Source: Cytidiella melzeri (taxonomy: Eukaryota > Basidiomycota > Agaricomycetes > Polyporales > Irpicaceae). Taken from it: 64,000 nucleotides of DNA. Below are positions 47,118-58,023 of this stretch, one piece after another. The notes under the pieces are model-generated. The model was not told the origin of the DNA. It did not search any database and saw only the letters and a list, made by a program, of their open reading frames with translations. Position numbers and translations under genes: made by a program. Location: positions 19,941-83,940 of the forward strand of contig JABYQR010000199.1 of NCBI GenBank assembly GCA_022592445.1, in the 5' to 3' direction. Position 1 is the first letter of the stretch, and every line of letters starts with the position of its first letter.

Positions 47118-47120
47118 ATT

Positions 47121-48845
47121 GCCTTCCCCAGGCGCTGCTGCTTGGGTCAGAGCTTCGTCCCCAGCTCCCAGCGTACAGCTTTCAGTCACGATTGCCTATA
47201 TCGAAGTAGATCGAAGGACTGTCCGTGGTCGCTTGAATTGGGCGTTCCAAGTCGATAGCCTCGCTGGATCTGATCGCTCGTGGTTTCTATGGAAAAGATA
47301 CTGATACCACACACACAGAGTGCTACCCTGCACATCTTGGCTCGTTCGTGAGCCACTGTGACGGTCGGGCTCGTTGACATATCGGCCTTACGTACAAACG
47401 CTTTCCCGTTAGGTCTGGTCCGCCGTCCTACGAACACCCAACCACTGAGTTCTGCTTAGACGGTTCAATAAAGAGGTAGGGGACACGTACGACAACCTGT
47501 ATGTTCTCGTTCGAGTAGAACAAAATCGTGCTCTGCAGATCCCTAATTTGGAATCTGCTTGAACCTAGCCGTTCATCCCACCATAGTTGTTTAAGTTGGC
47601 ATAAGGCTCAGCCACAGATGTTTGTCAATCGGGAGCATTTGAACAGACTCACAAAGCGACAACCCAGCCTGAGACCATAATAGTAGAACTGCAACCTCAT
47701 CATAATTTTGTAGACCAATCGTACTGGTAGGTGTAGCCTCTAGCTTCGGACCATGACTGAAAGTAGATAGGAAAAGTGAGTTCACTGGAAGCCCCTTTTG
47801 CAGGAAACAGAAAACCCACCCGACGAGGTTTACGATGAGCGAGAGGGGGCGTATAAAATACCAACGACGGTAGACCTGAACGCTTTGTTTCCACTGGTAT
47901 CGTGGCACCTTGGTCGACCACTGGTTTTTTTGGTGGCAGAGTTAAAGAATAAGTTGGCACCCCCCGACTCCCGAGAGCTTGTCAACGGTCACGATCTTCT
48001 CTTGAGCTTTTGAGTAGAAAGAGCTGCGTTGTCGTTCACGCTCTCGACAGTACGACGCTCAACGTCTGAAAGCGTTTGTCGTCGTCGGTCTCGAGTGTCA
48101 AGAAAGGCTAGGTCAACATTTTGTTGATGACGACGGCGCTGAGCGCTCAGTGAGACGACGGTCACCCACACACCAACAACAACGACAACGACGACGACAA
48201 TAGCACCGTCGGTGACATGGAGAGCATCAGTCACTGCCGTCCTCCTCACCAATTTCTAATTCCTCAAAATGACCGTTAGACTTGATATTGATACACTGCG
48301 CCTACAAGTTCTCTACTCGGACTAATCTGAATCCTATTGCTAATCACGTCACAAGTAGTAAGTACTTTCCGCTGTCCTTTTTTCCATCTAACCCCCCTCA
48401 GCCACCTGGCAATGAACACACGATGGTCAATGCCCAGAGACCCGGAGGCCTGGCAAATTCAACACATCCAAGTCGAGGCCTGTCTCCACCAAGTGGTCTC
48501 GCATCGGCGCAAGCCTTGGACTCTCATCATCTCCGTCGATTCCACCGTGGTAAGTTTTATAAAACTCTTGTAAATTTGCCATTCTGCGTTCGTCTATTGT
48601 GGTCGGCTCCCAATCGCTGTTTGCCTCTCGCTGATGCGCAACCGTCTTCCAAAATTCATCAAAATTGGCCAATGCTTCTGGAGACTCAGTCGCAGGGAGC
48701 CACAGCTTCTTAAATGCCCAGTACCCTCGCCCCATCAGCTCATTGTATTTTCCTAGCAGTGGGTGATCGTCCAGTTGAGTTGGTCCACTTTTGTCTGAGA
48801 TTCCGGGATGCAGGCCTGTGCCTGTGCTCCGGCTTGCCAAGCTGT
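47121..48845. other. Region without a confident gene
   Basis: Minus-strand frames include 48252-47989 (a hydrophobic segment that is mostly valine, produced by a (GTC)n-type microsatellite at 48178-48200) and 48840-48427 (LLGKYNELMGRGYWAFKKLW, no ATG start). The latter is coding-like and is cut at its 5' side by the chromovirus LTR, so it may be a gene fragment. Neither is recognised. Confidence 0.3.
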
Positions 48846-49577
48846 TGTCGCAGAGCGACTGCTGCTATGCTGATAACCCTAAAAAGGGAGTGAAGTAGAG
48901 AGGAAGGGGGTGGATCTCCAACGACGACAACGAGGTCAAAGTCGATGATGAGCAGGCAAGCAGGCACTGAGGCCGGATACTAGCAGTGCAAATGACAGAG
49001 AGGTCAAGATGCAGAGCTAGGGAGGGTAAGGGCTACTATATATACTGTGGCTGGGTGGTCTGTGCACAAGTTCCCACACTAGGGATTGGAGTAACTGTGG
49101 GGCTGGAGTAACAATAGAACAATAAGGGACCAGGGTAACTGTCAAGGACCAGGGTAGCTGTCAAAGACCAGGGTACGTAGAACAATAGAGCTAGAACAAT
49201 AAGACAATAGAACAATAGAAACTGGAACAATAGAACAATAGAAACTGGGGGAATCCCTGGGGAATGCTTAACAATAGACAGAAGACAATAGACAAAAGAC
49301 AATAGGACAATAAGAACTGGGGGAATCCATGGGGAATCCCTAACAATGGAAGGAGAACAATAGAACAATAGCCTAGGTTGATCTGGAACCGCTCCAGATT
49401 GAGTCTAGGGTTTGGGTCTGGACTATTGATAAATAAGGCAGGATGTCACGTGACCCGGGTTAGGGTTAGGTCTGGTAACACTCCTAGCCGGAAAATAAGC
49501 GCTCTAGATAGGCGCCTAAGGCTGTAAACTTGTGACATTGTTGGAAAAATCCGGTCTCTGTTGGACTATCCATGTCA
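48846..49577 (-). repeat. Chromovirus 3' LTR (family 2, intronless)
   Basis: 732 bp. In element sense it starts TGACATGGATAG and ends near CGCTCTGCGACA. It contains two TTAGGG-like units, at least a dozen ACAATA motifs between 49110 and 49375, and a TATATATA box near 49037. The leader carries a single copy of TGTCATTTGCACTGCTAG with no intron-like insert. Confidence 0.85.
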
Positions 49578-49595
49578 TTACCCCCCTCCTAAAAT

Positions 49596-50855
49596 TCATC
49601 GCCTCGATGAACTAAAACCAGGGACTCTACCATCTGCCCACTCGAGGTCAGATGCAATAGCTTCTGTGATGTTCTCCAACGGTTTCCAAGGAATGGAGTC
49701 GAAGAGTGCTTTGTGCAATTTCTGAGGTGCGTTGGTATGTCTGGCGTGGAACTCTGCAATGCTCTCTTTCGCATTGGTCAGATTTACTGCAGGTTCCCAC
49801 GTTACATCGCCTTCTCCATAGCCTTTCCATTTGACTAGGTACTGCATTTGCTTCCGATAGATCCGACTGTCTAGGATCTTTTCGACTTCATAGACTTGTT
49901 GATCATCTACTATGATCGGTGCTGGTGGTTCTGGTATGAGGCCGTTTACTTTGTTTCCTCGATACGGAGATAGCCGTTCAACGTTGATGTTGTCATGAAT
50001 ACGATATCCGGATTTGAGTTTGATCTGATATGTATGTTCACCGGTTTTCTGAAGAACTGTGAAGGGACCAAGCTGTCTAGGCCCTAGCTTGTCAGACTGC
50101 TGATGTACTTTGATGTTCTTGGAAGACAACCACACGAGGTCCCCTTCCTTGAAGACTGGAGTAGCTCTACGGGTGTATCCGGAAGCTTCGGCCATCTTTT
50201 CCTTAGATAGACGCGAGGCAGCTTCGGCTTCTGCGCGGACTTGTCTGAGTTTTTCTAGACGTGCATCTAAATTTGGCATTCGGCTGTGACGTCTGACTGG
50301 TATGCTGAAATCTGGTAGGTACCCGTACATGACTTCAAACGGAGAGTGCTGCGTAGATGAGTTGACACGAGAGTTGATGGCAAATTCAGCCACTGGGATG
50401 TATTCTGCCCAATCATCTTGTCGTTGATCAACAAAGAGTTGTAGAATCTTTTCTACTTCTTGGTTGACTCTTTCCGTTTGACCGTTAGCCTGAGGATGAT
50501 AGGCTGTAGTCATAGCGCCAGTGATGCCTAGCCGTTTGTACAACGCTTGCATGACACGAGCCGCAAACTGAGGTCCTCTATCAGATATGAACTGTCGGGG
50601 AATACCATGGAGCCTGAAGACTTCTTTGATGTGGAGGTCGGCTATGCCATCCGCTGTAACAGTAGACTGGGTCGGGATTACATGACTTTGTTTGCTATAC
50701 AAGTCTGTGTATACTGCAATCATGTCAAATCCATTGCTTCGTGGAAGAGGTCCGACTAAGTCTACCCAACCACCTGCCAGGGTCCTCTGGTACTTCAATG
50801 GGCTGTTTCGGAACGACAGGATGCTGCGCCGGTTTGGCTCGCTGACATTTGTCAC
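49596..50855 (-). CDS. Chromovirus integ­rase core with C-terminal chromodomain
   Basis: An open 419-residue frame of the pol polyprotein. The integrase core shows D (WVDLVGPLPRSNG), D (FISDRGPQF) and E (NGQTERVNQEVEKIL). The GPY/F module follows (KLGPRQLGPFTVL, YRIHDNINVERLSPYRG). The chromodomain (~325-375) reads VYEVEKILDSR, YLVKWKGYGEGDVTWEP, NLTNA; the three aromatic-cage positions are Y, W and Y, as in HP1-type domains that bind methylated H3K9. It normally directs integration to heterochromatin. The zinc-binding HHCC region lies just upstream in another frame (50725-51057), so a frameshift separates it. Confidence 0.9.
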   Translation of the reverse strand: MTNVSEPNRRSILSFRNSPLKYQRTLAGGWVDLVGPLPRSNGFDMIAVYTDLYSKQSHVIPTQSTVTADGIADLHIKEVFRLHGIPRQFISDRGPQFAARVMQALYKRLGITGAMTTAYHPQANGQTERVNQEVEKILQLFVDQRQDDWAEYIPVAEFAINSRVNSSTQHSPFEVMYGYLPDFSIPVRRHSRMPNLDARLEKLRQVRAEAEAASRLSKEKMAEASGYTRRATPVFKEGDLVWLSSKNIKVHQQSDKLGPRQLGPFTVLQKTGEHTYQIKLKSGYRIHDNINVERLSPYRGNKVNGLIPEPPAPIIVDDQQVYEVEKILDSRIYRKQMQYLVKWKGYGEGDVTWEPAVNLTNAKESIAEFHARHTNAPQKLHKALFDSIPWKPLENITEAIASDLEWADGRVPGFSSSRR

Positions 50856-53228
50856 ATCCGAGTACGTACTGCTCTACAAAGGATGCCATGCGAGGCCACC
50901 AATAATGCCGTGTGACTAGTTCCAGGGTTGCATGTTTGCCTAGGATGTCCTGCCGGTAACCATCATGACATTGTCGTACAATTTCCCGGCGAACTTGCGA
51001 TCCTTCGGAATGTATAGCTTCCCTTTGTAGTACACCAGTCCATTGTCTTCCTCCCACTCAAGTCCACCATCGGTCAACTTCCGGGGTCCATCCTTCCTAA
51101 GCTTGGCTAGTCCCTGGACTACCTCTGCTTCTCGAATGCTAATATCCTTAATCCGTGACTCTAACGGATCAGGTTCTGGGGTACTCGAGGCGGCTATTGT
51201 CTGGAAGTATTCGGGTTTCAGTACAACTTGTTCCTTGTTGTCTGATGCATCTAGAACTTCCAAGGTTCTGACCCGGGATAATGGGTCGCCTTGAGTGAGG
51301 GTCTTTCCGGGTTTGTGCATTAAAACAAAGTCAAACCGGCTCATATACAAAGACCACCGAGCTTGTCGTCTGGACAGTCCTGGGCGGTACGCCAGTACTG
51401 CAGATTCTGATGATCTGTGATGACTCGAAGGGCACGGGTAATCCTTCCAGATAATGACGCCAATCTTCAGAGCTCTGATGATCGCAAGCATTTCTCATCA
51501 TAGATCTCGTAGTTCCGTTCCACTTCGGCCATAGACTGAGACCAAACGCTACCGGGTGCCATTGTCCATCCTCTAGTTTCTGCAACAGAACTCCTCCAGT
51601 CGCAAAGCCAGACGCATCAACTTCAATACGTGTGGGGCGATCGGGTTCCCATGTGACTAGAATAGGTTCCTGAGTGAACGCATCTTTGAGCATCTGAAAG
51701 GCGTTCTGCTGTGCTTCTCCCCACTTCCAAGGTTGGTCTTTCTTGGTGAGATCGTGGAGGGACGAGTATGCCGTGCAAAGTCCTTGATGAAACGTGGTAG
51801 AAGTTGGCAAATCCAATGAAGCCGCGTACATCACGGAGGTTCTGTGGTACCGGCCAGTTGGTGATAGCTTCTATTTTACCCGAGTCCATACGGATCTTTC
51901 CATTACCAATGATTAAACCTAGGTACTCGACTTGTGACTGTTCAAATTCGCATTTTTCGGGGCGAAGATACAAGTCGTTGGCTTCAAGTCGAGATAGTAC
52001 CTCATGAACAATTTTCCGGTGTTCCGCAATGTCTGAACTGAAGACAAGGATGTCATCTAAGTAGACCGAGACTTTCCTTCCGCAATGAGATCAGCAAAGA
52101 TGGAATTCATCATTGCTTGAAACGTGGCCGGAGAATTGGTCATGCCAAACAACATCACCTTAGGCTCAAACAGCCCTCGGTTTGTCACAAATGCACCCTT
52201 CCATTCGTCATTTTCTTTGATCCGAATGTTATGATAACCCCATCGTACGTCAACTTGGTGAAGATTCTGGCTTGACGAAGCCGATTGGTAATATCTGATA
52301 CCAAGGGGAGTGGGTAGCGGTTTTTGATTGTGATGTCATTTAACCGTCGATAATCCTGAACAAGCCGGAGCTTGCCGTCCTTCTTCTTGACGAAGAATAC
52401 CGGTGAGGCCATAGGCGATTTGGAGGGAACAATATATCCTTTCGCTAGGTTTTCCTCAATAAACTTGTCCAGCTCCGCTTGTTCATTTGGAGACATGGGG
52501 TAGACCTTGGATCTGAACATCTTTGGGTTCTCATCAGATCAATTGTATGATCCCAGGGCTGATGCTCGGGGAGACGCTGTGATGCTTCTTCTGAAAAGAC
52601 TTTCTGGTGTCTGCGGTATTCCTCTGGAACCATCTGTTCGAACGTCCGTTGTTCTTTAGATTGATGGGCTTTAGCAGCAATGTCTGTGGAGTACGTAAAG
52701 CTGGCACAGGACCAAAGTTCTTCTTTTGTGTCCTGATTGATACCGGCTCTGAGCCAGGCTCGTCTCTGTTTCCGATTGGCTGTGATAGACTGGAAGGGTT
52801 CGAAGTCTTCTTCAGCTTCCAGTTCCATTTCTCCGGTAGCCCAATTGATCTTGGGGTTTGCTTTGCGAAGCCAGGGTAGACCTAGAATGCAGTCTTCTGG
52901 TCCGATGTCTGTGACCAAAAAGGTTGCATTTTCTTTGATAGCCCCAACTTGTAGTTCGAGCTCTGCTCTGTGTGTGATACGTCCTCCTTGATTTAGAGTC
53001 CCATCATGTTATGGAGTGGGATCTGTCTTTCTAAGGGGACCGTACGTACTCGGTGCCGATTGACAAAGTCTTGACTAGGAATAAAGCGGTGGCTCCTGAG
53101 TCAATCATGGCTTTGATGCCTTGTTCTCTAAACACTCCTTTGAGCGTGATAGGAACTTGGAAGTGCATGCTAAGCGGGTCTATTTCAGGCACTATGCAGG
53201 ACGACAAGGTTTCGTAGTAGTTATACAT
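50725..53228 (-). pseudogene. Chromovirus protease-RT-RNase H, frameshifted
   Basis: Reading leftward: aspartic protease with AMIDSGATALFL (53228-53031), a post-protease linker (DCILGLPWLRKANPKINW, 52918-52445), RT fingers and palm ([19 protein letters not shown], 52520-52185), the YLDD-type palm and thumb region across 52180-51970, RT end (EYLGLIIGNGKIRMD, 51973-51623), RNase H (IEVDASGFATGGVLLQKL, 51834-51331), its end (MHKPGKTLTQGDPLSRV, 51491-50940) and the integrase zinc region (VTRHYWWPRM, CDKCQRAKPAQHP). Frame changes at several junctions show that it is inactive. Confidence 0.85.
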
Positions 53229-53463
53229 GTCGTTAAATAAAACTGAAGGCTGCGAATCAGGTTGCTGGCGGGGCGGTATTTACTACAGGGGCTAAAAACT
53301 GTGTCCGTGGGGGAATCATCATGTCCTCCACTTCTTCTATATAGGTCTTTCTAGAGGGACTCGAGGGTGCGGTTTCACCTGGAGTCCTTCTAAAAATCCC
53401 TTGATTCCCAGCTGCTTGACTTGATCCGTGAGCGATGACATCTGCTTCATGATGGCATCGTAG

Positions 53464-56370
53464 TCAAACGGAGTTGAAGACGAAGAGCTGGCGACGGTTG
53501 CGGCGGGCGGGTAGGTAAGGGCCTCGCGGACGAGGACGACGAGGGGGCCGAAGTGGACGGATCAAAGAGAGTACTGGCAGCCACCTTCTGTTGCCTAGGT
53601 GGGTACCCAAGGAACCGGCTTTGGCACACTTGCGTCTGATGGTTGCCTCCACAATGTCACACAATTCCGATCATGTTTGCCTCTTTCTTCTGGTGCTCCT
53701 TAGATCCACATCCGTAGCATCTTCCATTCATTGCTTTCATGAAATCAGCACGTGTTTTCCCATTGGGACCAACTTTAGTGGCATCAATTTCCATAGCATT
53801 GGAATCGCGAGATGGTTGGACAAAAGGAGCCGGGGACGAGGTGGAGACCGGGGTAGATTTGAACACATTGGGGACTGTTCGACCTTGCTCACGAGCTTTT
53901 TCCTGAGCTCGAACCCGAAGACGATTGTCGATGTCGTGGCCACATTGATAGATCGACTAGGGTGACGTGGGACCGTGCGGTGTGGACCAGTTCATCCTTG
54001 ATTGTGGTGCTCAGATGTTCATATACCGATCCCTGAGGTCCTGTGTTGAGTAACCTGTCCTGTCCATGATTTCCCGGAATCGGGCCGTGTACTCGGGAAC
54101 CGTCTTTTTGCCTTGCCACAGCTCCCTGAGCTTGGCCTTGGCATCCACCATTTCATCAACCGGTTCAAATCGTGCTTTGAACGCCGTTCTGAAGTCGTCC
54201 CATCACCATTGAATGCCATTTGATGACTGGCAATCAAGTCCATGTGGGGCGTAGCCCAAACTGCCGCATCTTCTGTCATAAATGACAGAGCCGACGAAAT
54301 CCAGAGGTGTCTAATCGGGTCTGACCCCCTTGGGCATTGTAGGGCGACAGTTTCTCATTAAACTGTGCGTACATTGAGAAGGCGGCCAGAAAGCGACGCG
54401 CGTCACTACTAGCATTGCCCTTAAACTAGCGGTTTTTCTACAACCCTTTCCCGTGACCTGTTGTTGACTGGTTGTTGCTGGTTCTGAACCAGCGCTGTGA
54501 TGGCTTGTGTCAGCTGTTGCTGACCAAGGAGTAGCGCATGCAGAAGTTGTTCTGCTGTGGGGGGCGGAGACGGTTCTTGTGCGGGGCTGGGGTTGCTGCC
54601 CTAGAAGCATGCTGGGACAGATTGGTAGAATCCATCCGGTATTGTTCCTGCGTGAAGGTTCGATCGAAGTCTTCTTCAGGTTCAGGCAGGGGTGGGAGTG
54701 ACTCGAGAATGCGATTTTCCTGCGAGTGATGAATGGGTCAATACTGATTTGCGTAACGACCAGGATATTCTACTCTGTTGTAGCGGTTGGGACACGGTTG
54801 TACTTCACAAATTTGGTGTCCTTCGTCTGAGTCGTAGCACTTGTCTCTGACGGTCTGGTTGTTGAAGGCGTGCACATAGTTTTCGCAAGGAAGATGATCT
54901 CTGGACCAAATGCTACTATTGGGACTTTGGGAAGCCACACTGTATTCTACTTAGAACGAGATGAAGTACTCGTCCGCCCAAACTTTGTCTAACCCTTTGA
55001 ACACTTGCTCGTAGTTCCTCCTTAGACCCGTGAAACTGATTCTCCAATTGCTTTTAATCCCCAATCCAACAGTTGCCACTCACGATGAGTGATGACAGGG
55101 GCTCAGGTTGGTAATTCCTCTAAAAGCTTCTCTAGCATCTGTTTCTCTTGCTCAAACTGTTGCTTTGTATCTTTGTGGAGCTGGTGGTATTTGTCGATGG
55201 TGGGGAGGATCGACAAACAATGGATTGTGGCAGTGAGCTTTGGGGTGAAGATATCTCGAAGATCTTGAACAGTATGCTTGCGAAAGTCGATGAGAGTTGA
55301 CATGGATAGTCCAACAGAGACCGGATTTTTCCAACAATGTCACAAGTTTACAGCCTTGGGCGCCTATCTAGAGCGCTTATTTTCCGGCTAGGAGTGTTAC
55401 CGGACCTAACCCTAACCCGGGTCACGTGACATCCTGCCTTATTTATCAATAGTCCAGACCCGAACCCTAGACTCAGTCTGGAGCGGTTCCAGATCAACCT
55501 AGGCTATTGTTCTATTGTTCCTCTTCCATTGATGGGGATTCCCCAAGGATTCCCCCAGTTCCTATTGTTCTATTGTTCCTGATGCTATTGACTATTGTTC
55601 TAATCCTATTGTTCTATGTACCCTGGTCCTTAACAGTTACTCAGGTCCTTGACAGTTACCCTGGTCCCTTATTGTTCTATTGTTACTCCAGCCCCACAGT
55701 TACTCCAGTCCCTAGTGTGGGAACTGGTGCACAGACCACCCAGACACAGTATATATAGTACCCCTTACCCTCCCTGGTTCTGCATCTTGACCTCTTCGTC
55801 ATTTGCACTGCCAGTATCCGGCCTCTGAGCCTGCTTGCCTGCTTATCATCGACTTTGACCTCTTTGTCGTCGTTGGAGATCCACTTCCACTTCCACTCCC
55901 CCTCTTCTCCGCCCTTATTTAGGGTTTAGCAGTATAGCAGCAGTCGCTCCGCGACAAGAGTCGGCTTTGCTGCTATAAGGGCTGCACTAGGGTTGGTAGC
56001 TGGCCGGGGTGGGAATCGTTCTGCTAGCGAGGGTTTCTTAGGAAGACTTGCCAAGGCCTCAGCTCGTGCGTGCAGTACAGGCAGCAAACTGTTTGGATTC
56101 GGCACGGAGTTTCTCAAACTCCTCTGCTGTTGGGAATCTGTGGGTAAGGGAAGAGCCCTTGGGTTTACGACAACCAACGTAGGAGGCAATAGCCTTAAGC
56201 TCCTTCTCCGTATATTTGTGACTTTTGCCACGTACGTGCTCTGCGTCAAGTTGATCAAACACAGCCTGGGGTAAGGCGCGATGGATCTGGACTTCTCGAC
56301 GTGCTTGGTTCAGATCCTTGTGCAGAGGATCTGGACGAGCAGTGAAACAAGAGTGGGATTCTTTCGGCAC
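53464..56370 (-). pseudogene. Chromovirus gag, frameshifted and split by a solo LTR
   Basis: The N-terminal part at 56370-55962 (KELKAIASYVGCRKPKGSSL; a frame change near 56060 leads to ALASLPKKPSLAERF) continues beyond the nested LTR at 55297-55103 (VQDLRDIFTPKLTATIHCLS, coiled-coil-like HKDTKQQFEQEKQMLEKLL). Capsid-like coding with shifts follows at 54279-53889 (AVWATPHMDLIASHQMAFNG, DRLLNTGPQGSVYEHL). A defective zinc knuckle (CYGCGSKEHQ, final Cys missing) lies near 53720-53690. Coding continuity resumes when the LTR and one copy of its target duplication are disregarded. Confidence 0.75.
55298..55956 (+). mobile_element. Nested solo LTR, family 2, inside gag
   Basis: 659 bp from TGACATGG to CGCGACA, opposite in orientation to its host element. 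Perfect target duplication AGAGT (55293-55297, 55957-55961). The intron-like segment is absent: the leader has one copy of CGTCATTTGCACTGCCAG followed by TATCCGG. Confidence 0.93.
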
Positions 56371-56543
56371 TAAGAATCAACCACAGAAAGTGAACGAGTT
56401 AGCGATCAAGCACGTCAAGACGGACGGCAATGGCTTACTCTCAAACGTAGGGGGGGAATAAACTTTTTAAAACTGGGGGGACAGGAAGACTTGATCCAAG
56501 CTAAGGGCAGTCGTACCGGTAGCTGTGTGGTATCTTGACCTAA

Positions 56544-57220
56544 TGTCGCGGAGTGACTGCTGCTATACTGCTGGACCCTAAAAAAGGGCGGAGAAGAGGG
56601 GGAGTGGAAGTGAAAGTGGATCTCCAATGATGACAACGAGGTCAAAATCAATGATAAGCAGGCAAGCAGGCTCAGAGGCCGGATACTGGCAGTGCAAATG
56701 ACGAAGTTAATATCAGACTTATACTAAGTTACATTGAGTAACTCACCTGGCAGTGCAAATGACAAAGAGGTCAAGATGCAGAATCAGGGAGGGTAAGGGG
56801 TACTGTATATACTGTGGCTGGGTGGTAGTAACTGTGGGGCTGGAGTAACAATAGAACAATAAGGGACCAGGGTAACTGTCAAGGACCTGAGTAACTGTCA
56901 AGGACCAGGGTACAGAGAACAATAGAGCTAGAACAATAGAACAATAGAACAATAGAAACTGGGGGAATCCCTGGGGAATCCCTAACAATAGATAGAAGAA
57001 CAATAGAACAATAGCCTAGGTTGATCTGGAACCGCTCCAGATTGAGTCTAGGGTTTGGGTCTGGACTATTGATAAATAAGGCAGGATGTCATGTGACCCA
57101 GGTTAGGGTTAGGTCTGGTAACACTCCTATCCAGAAAATAAGTGCTCTAGATAGGCGCCTAAGGCTGTAAACTTGTGACAATGTTGGAAAAATCCGGTCT
57201 CTGTTGGACTATCCATGTCA
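56544..57220 (-). repeat. Chromovirus 5' LTR (family 2, with intron-like segment)
   Basis: 677 bp, same family as the 3' LTR. The leader has two copies of GTCATTTGCACTGCCAG bounding a 61-nt GT-AG segment (56746-56686) that starts GTGAGT and contains ATTAAC. Confidence 0.82.
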
Positions 57221-57291
57221 CCTGGATCTCTTCTGCTGATGACTGGAGATGATCATTGTCAACTCAACCATTGAGTGTGTTCGCTTGGACA

Positions 57292-58023
57292 TGACGCAGA
57301 GATGGGGCTCAACAAGACAAACAGGGACACAATGTGGATGACAACGAGGAGGTGATGGCAGGCATGAAGCACAATGCGTTTACTAGCTATCAAACTTATA
57401 CAGAAATTTAGCCAGTAAAGACCAAGTTAATATTGATACTACCTGCTACGTAGTACAAGAGGGGTTTGCTTACCTAGCCCAGTAAAGACCAAGAGGTCAA
57501 GATGGGGGCTAGGAGCGTACATGCAGCTGCTTATATAGACTTCAGGGACCTGCGCACAGACCATGTTAAGGGCAGGCTTTGCAAGAAGCCATGTGAACGA
57601 AGAACAATAGCACTACCTAAAGGAGAACAATAGCTATTGTCTGGACTCTGCCAAAACCTCTACTTGTGAGAGAATCTATCTAAAAGGAGACCAGTTATTG
57701 TATTCCATTCCCACACCTGTGAGAACATTATACCATAAAGAGAACAATAGGGAAAGAACAATAGGAGTCCATGTGAGTGGTATCTATGATGTCTATGGGC
57801 TGAGCCATGTGGTTGTAGCTATGTGGTCTTACATAAGCTGAGTCATGTGCCAGTGTGACATAGCAGCAAGTAGTGTGACCATGTAGAGCATCTAAGCCAC
57901 GTGGTACGGGTGCTTAATGGACATGCAAGTGGTTTGTGCAGAGAGGGTTACAGTCCTAGGTTTTAAAAATGAAATCAAGAGGTAAATTGCAAAAAATAAG
58001 GGCTAGTCGGGCCATCCACGACA
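57292..58023 (-). mobile_element. Solo LTR, family 1, copy E
   Basis: 732 bp, aligning with copies A-D; plus-strand ends TGACGCAGAG and CCACGACA. The intron-like segment keeps GTAAGC but its acceptor is mutated (GGCTAA). Flanking 5-mers (GGACA, GTGCA) do not match. Confidence 0.75.

Larger units (their letters stand above)
48846..57220 (-). mobile_element. Ty3/gypsy chromovirus, degenerate, with nested solo LTR
   Basis: An 8.4-kb element, sense on the minus strand. The 5' LTR is 57220-56544, then gag (56370-~53460, split by a solo LTR), protease, RT, RNase H and integrase with chromodomain, a polypurine tract (AGGAGGGGGGTAA, 49590-49578) and the 3' LTR 49577-48846. Several frameshifts disable gag and RT; integrase is open. 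The 5-bp flanks (GCTGT, CCTGG) do not match, and the two LTRs differ in length (677 and 732 bp) and in an intron-like segment, so the outer ends may derive from different copies. No TGG-type primer-binding site follows the 5' LTR. Confidence 0.85.

Noticed and set aside
47989..48252. Small membrane protein with a polyvaline helix
   Set aside because: The valine run comes from a (GTC)n microsatellite and the frame has no other support.
55390..55420. Telomere-like CCTAACCCTAACCC in family-2 LTRs
   Set aside because: Only two units, present at the same place in every LTR copy; it is part of the LTR, not a telomere relic.
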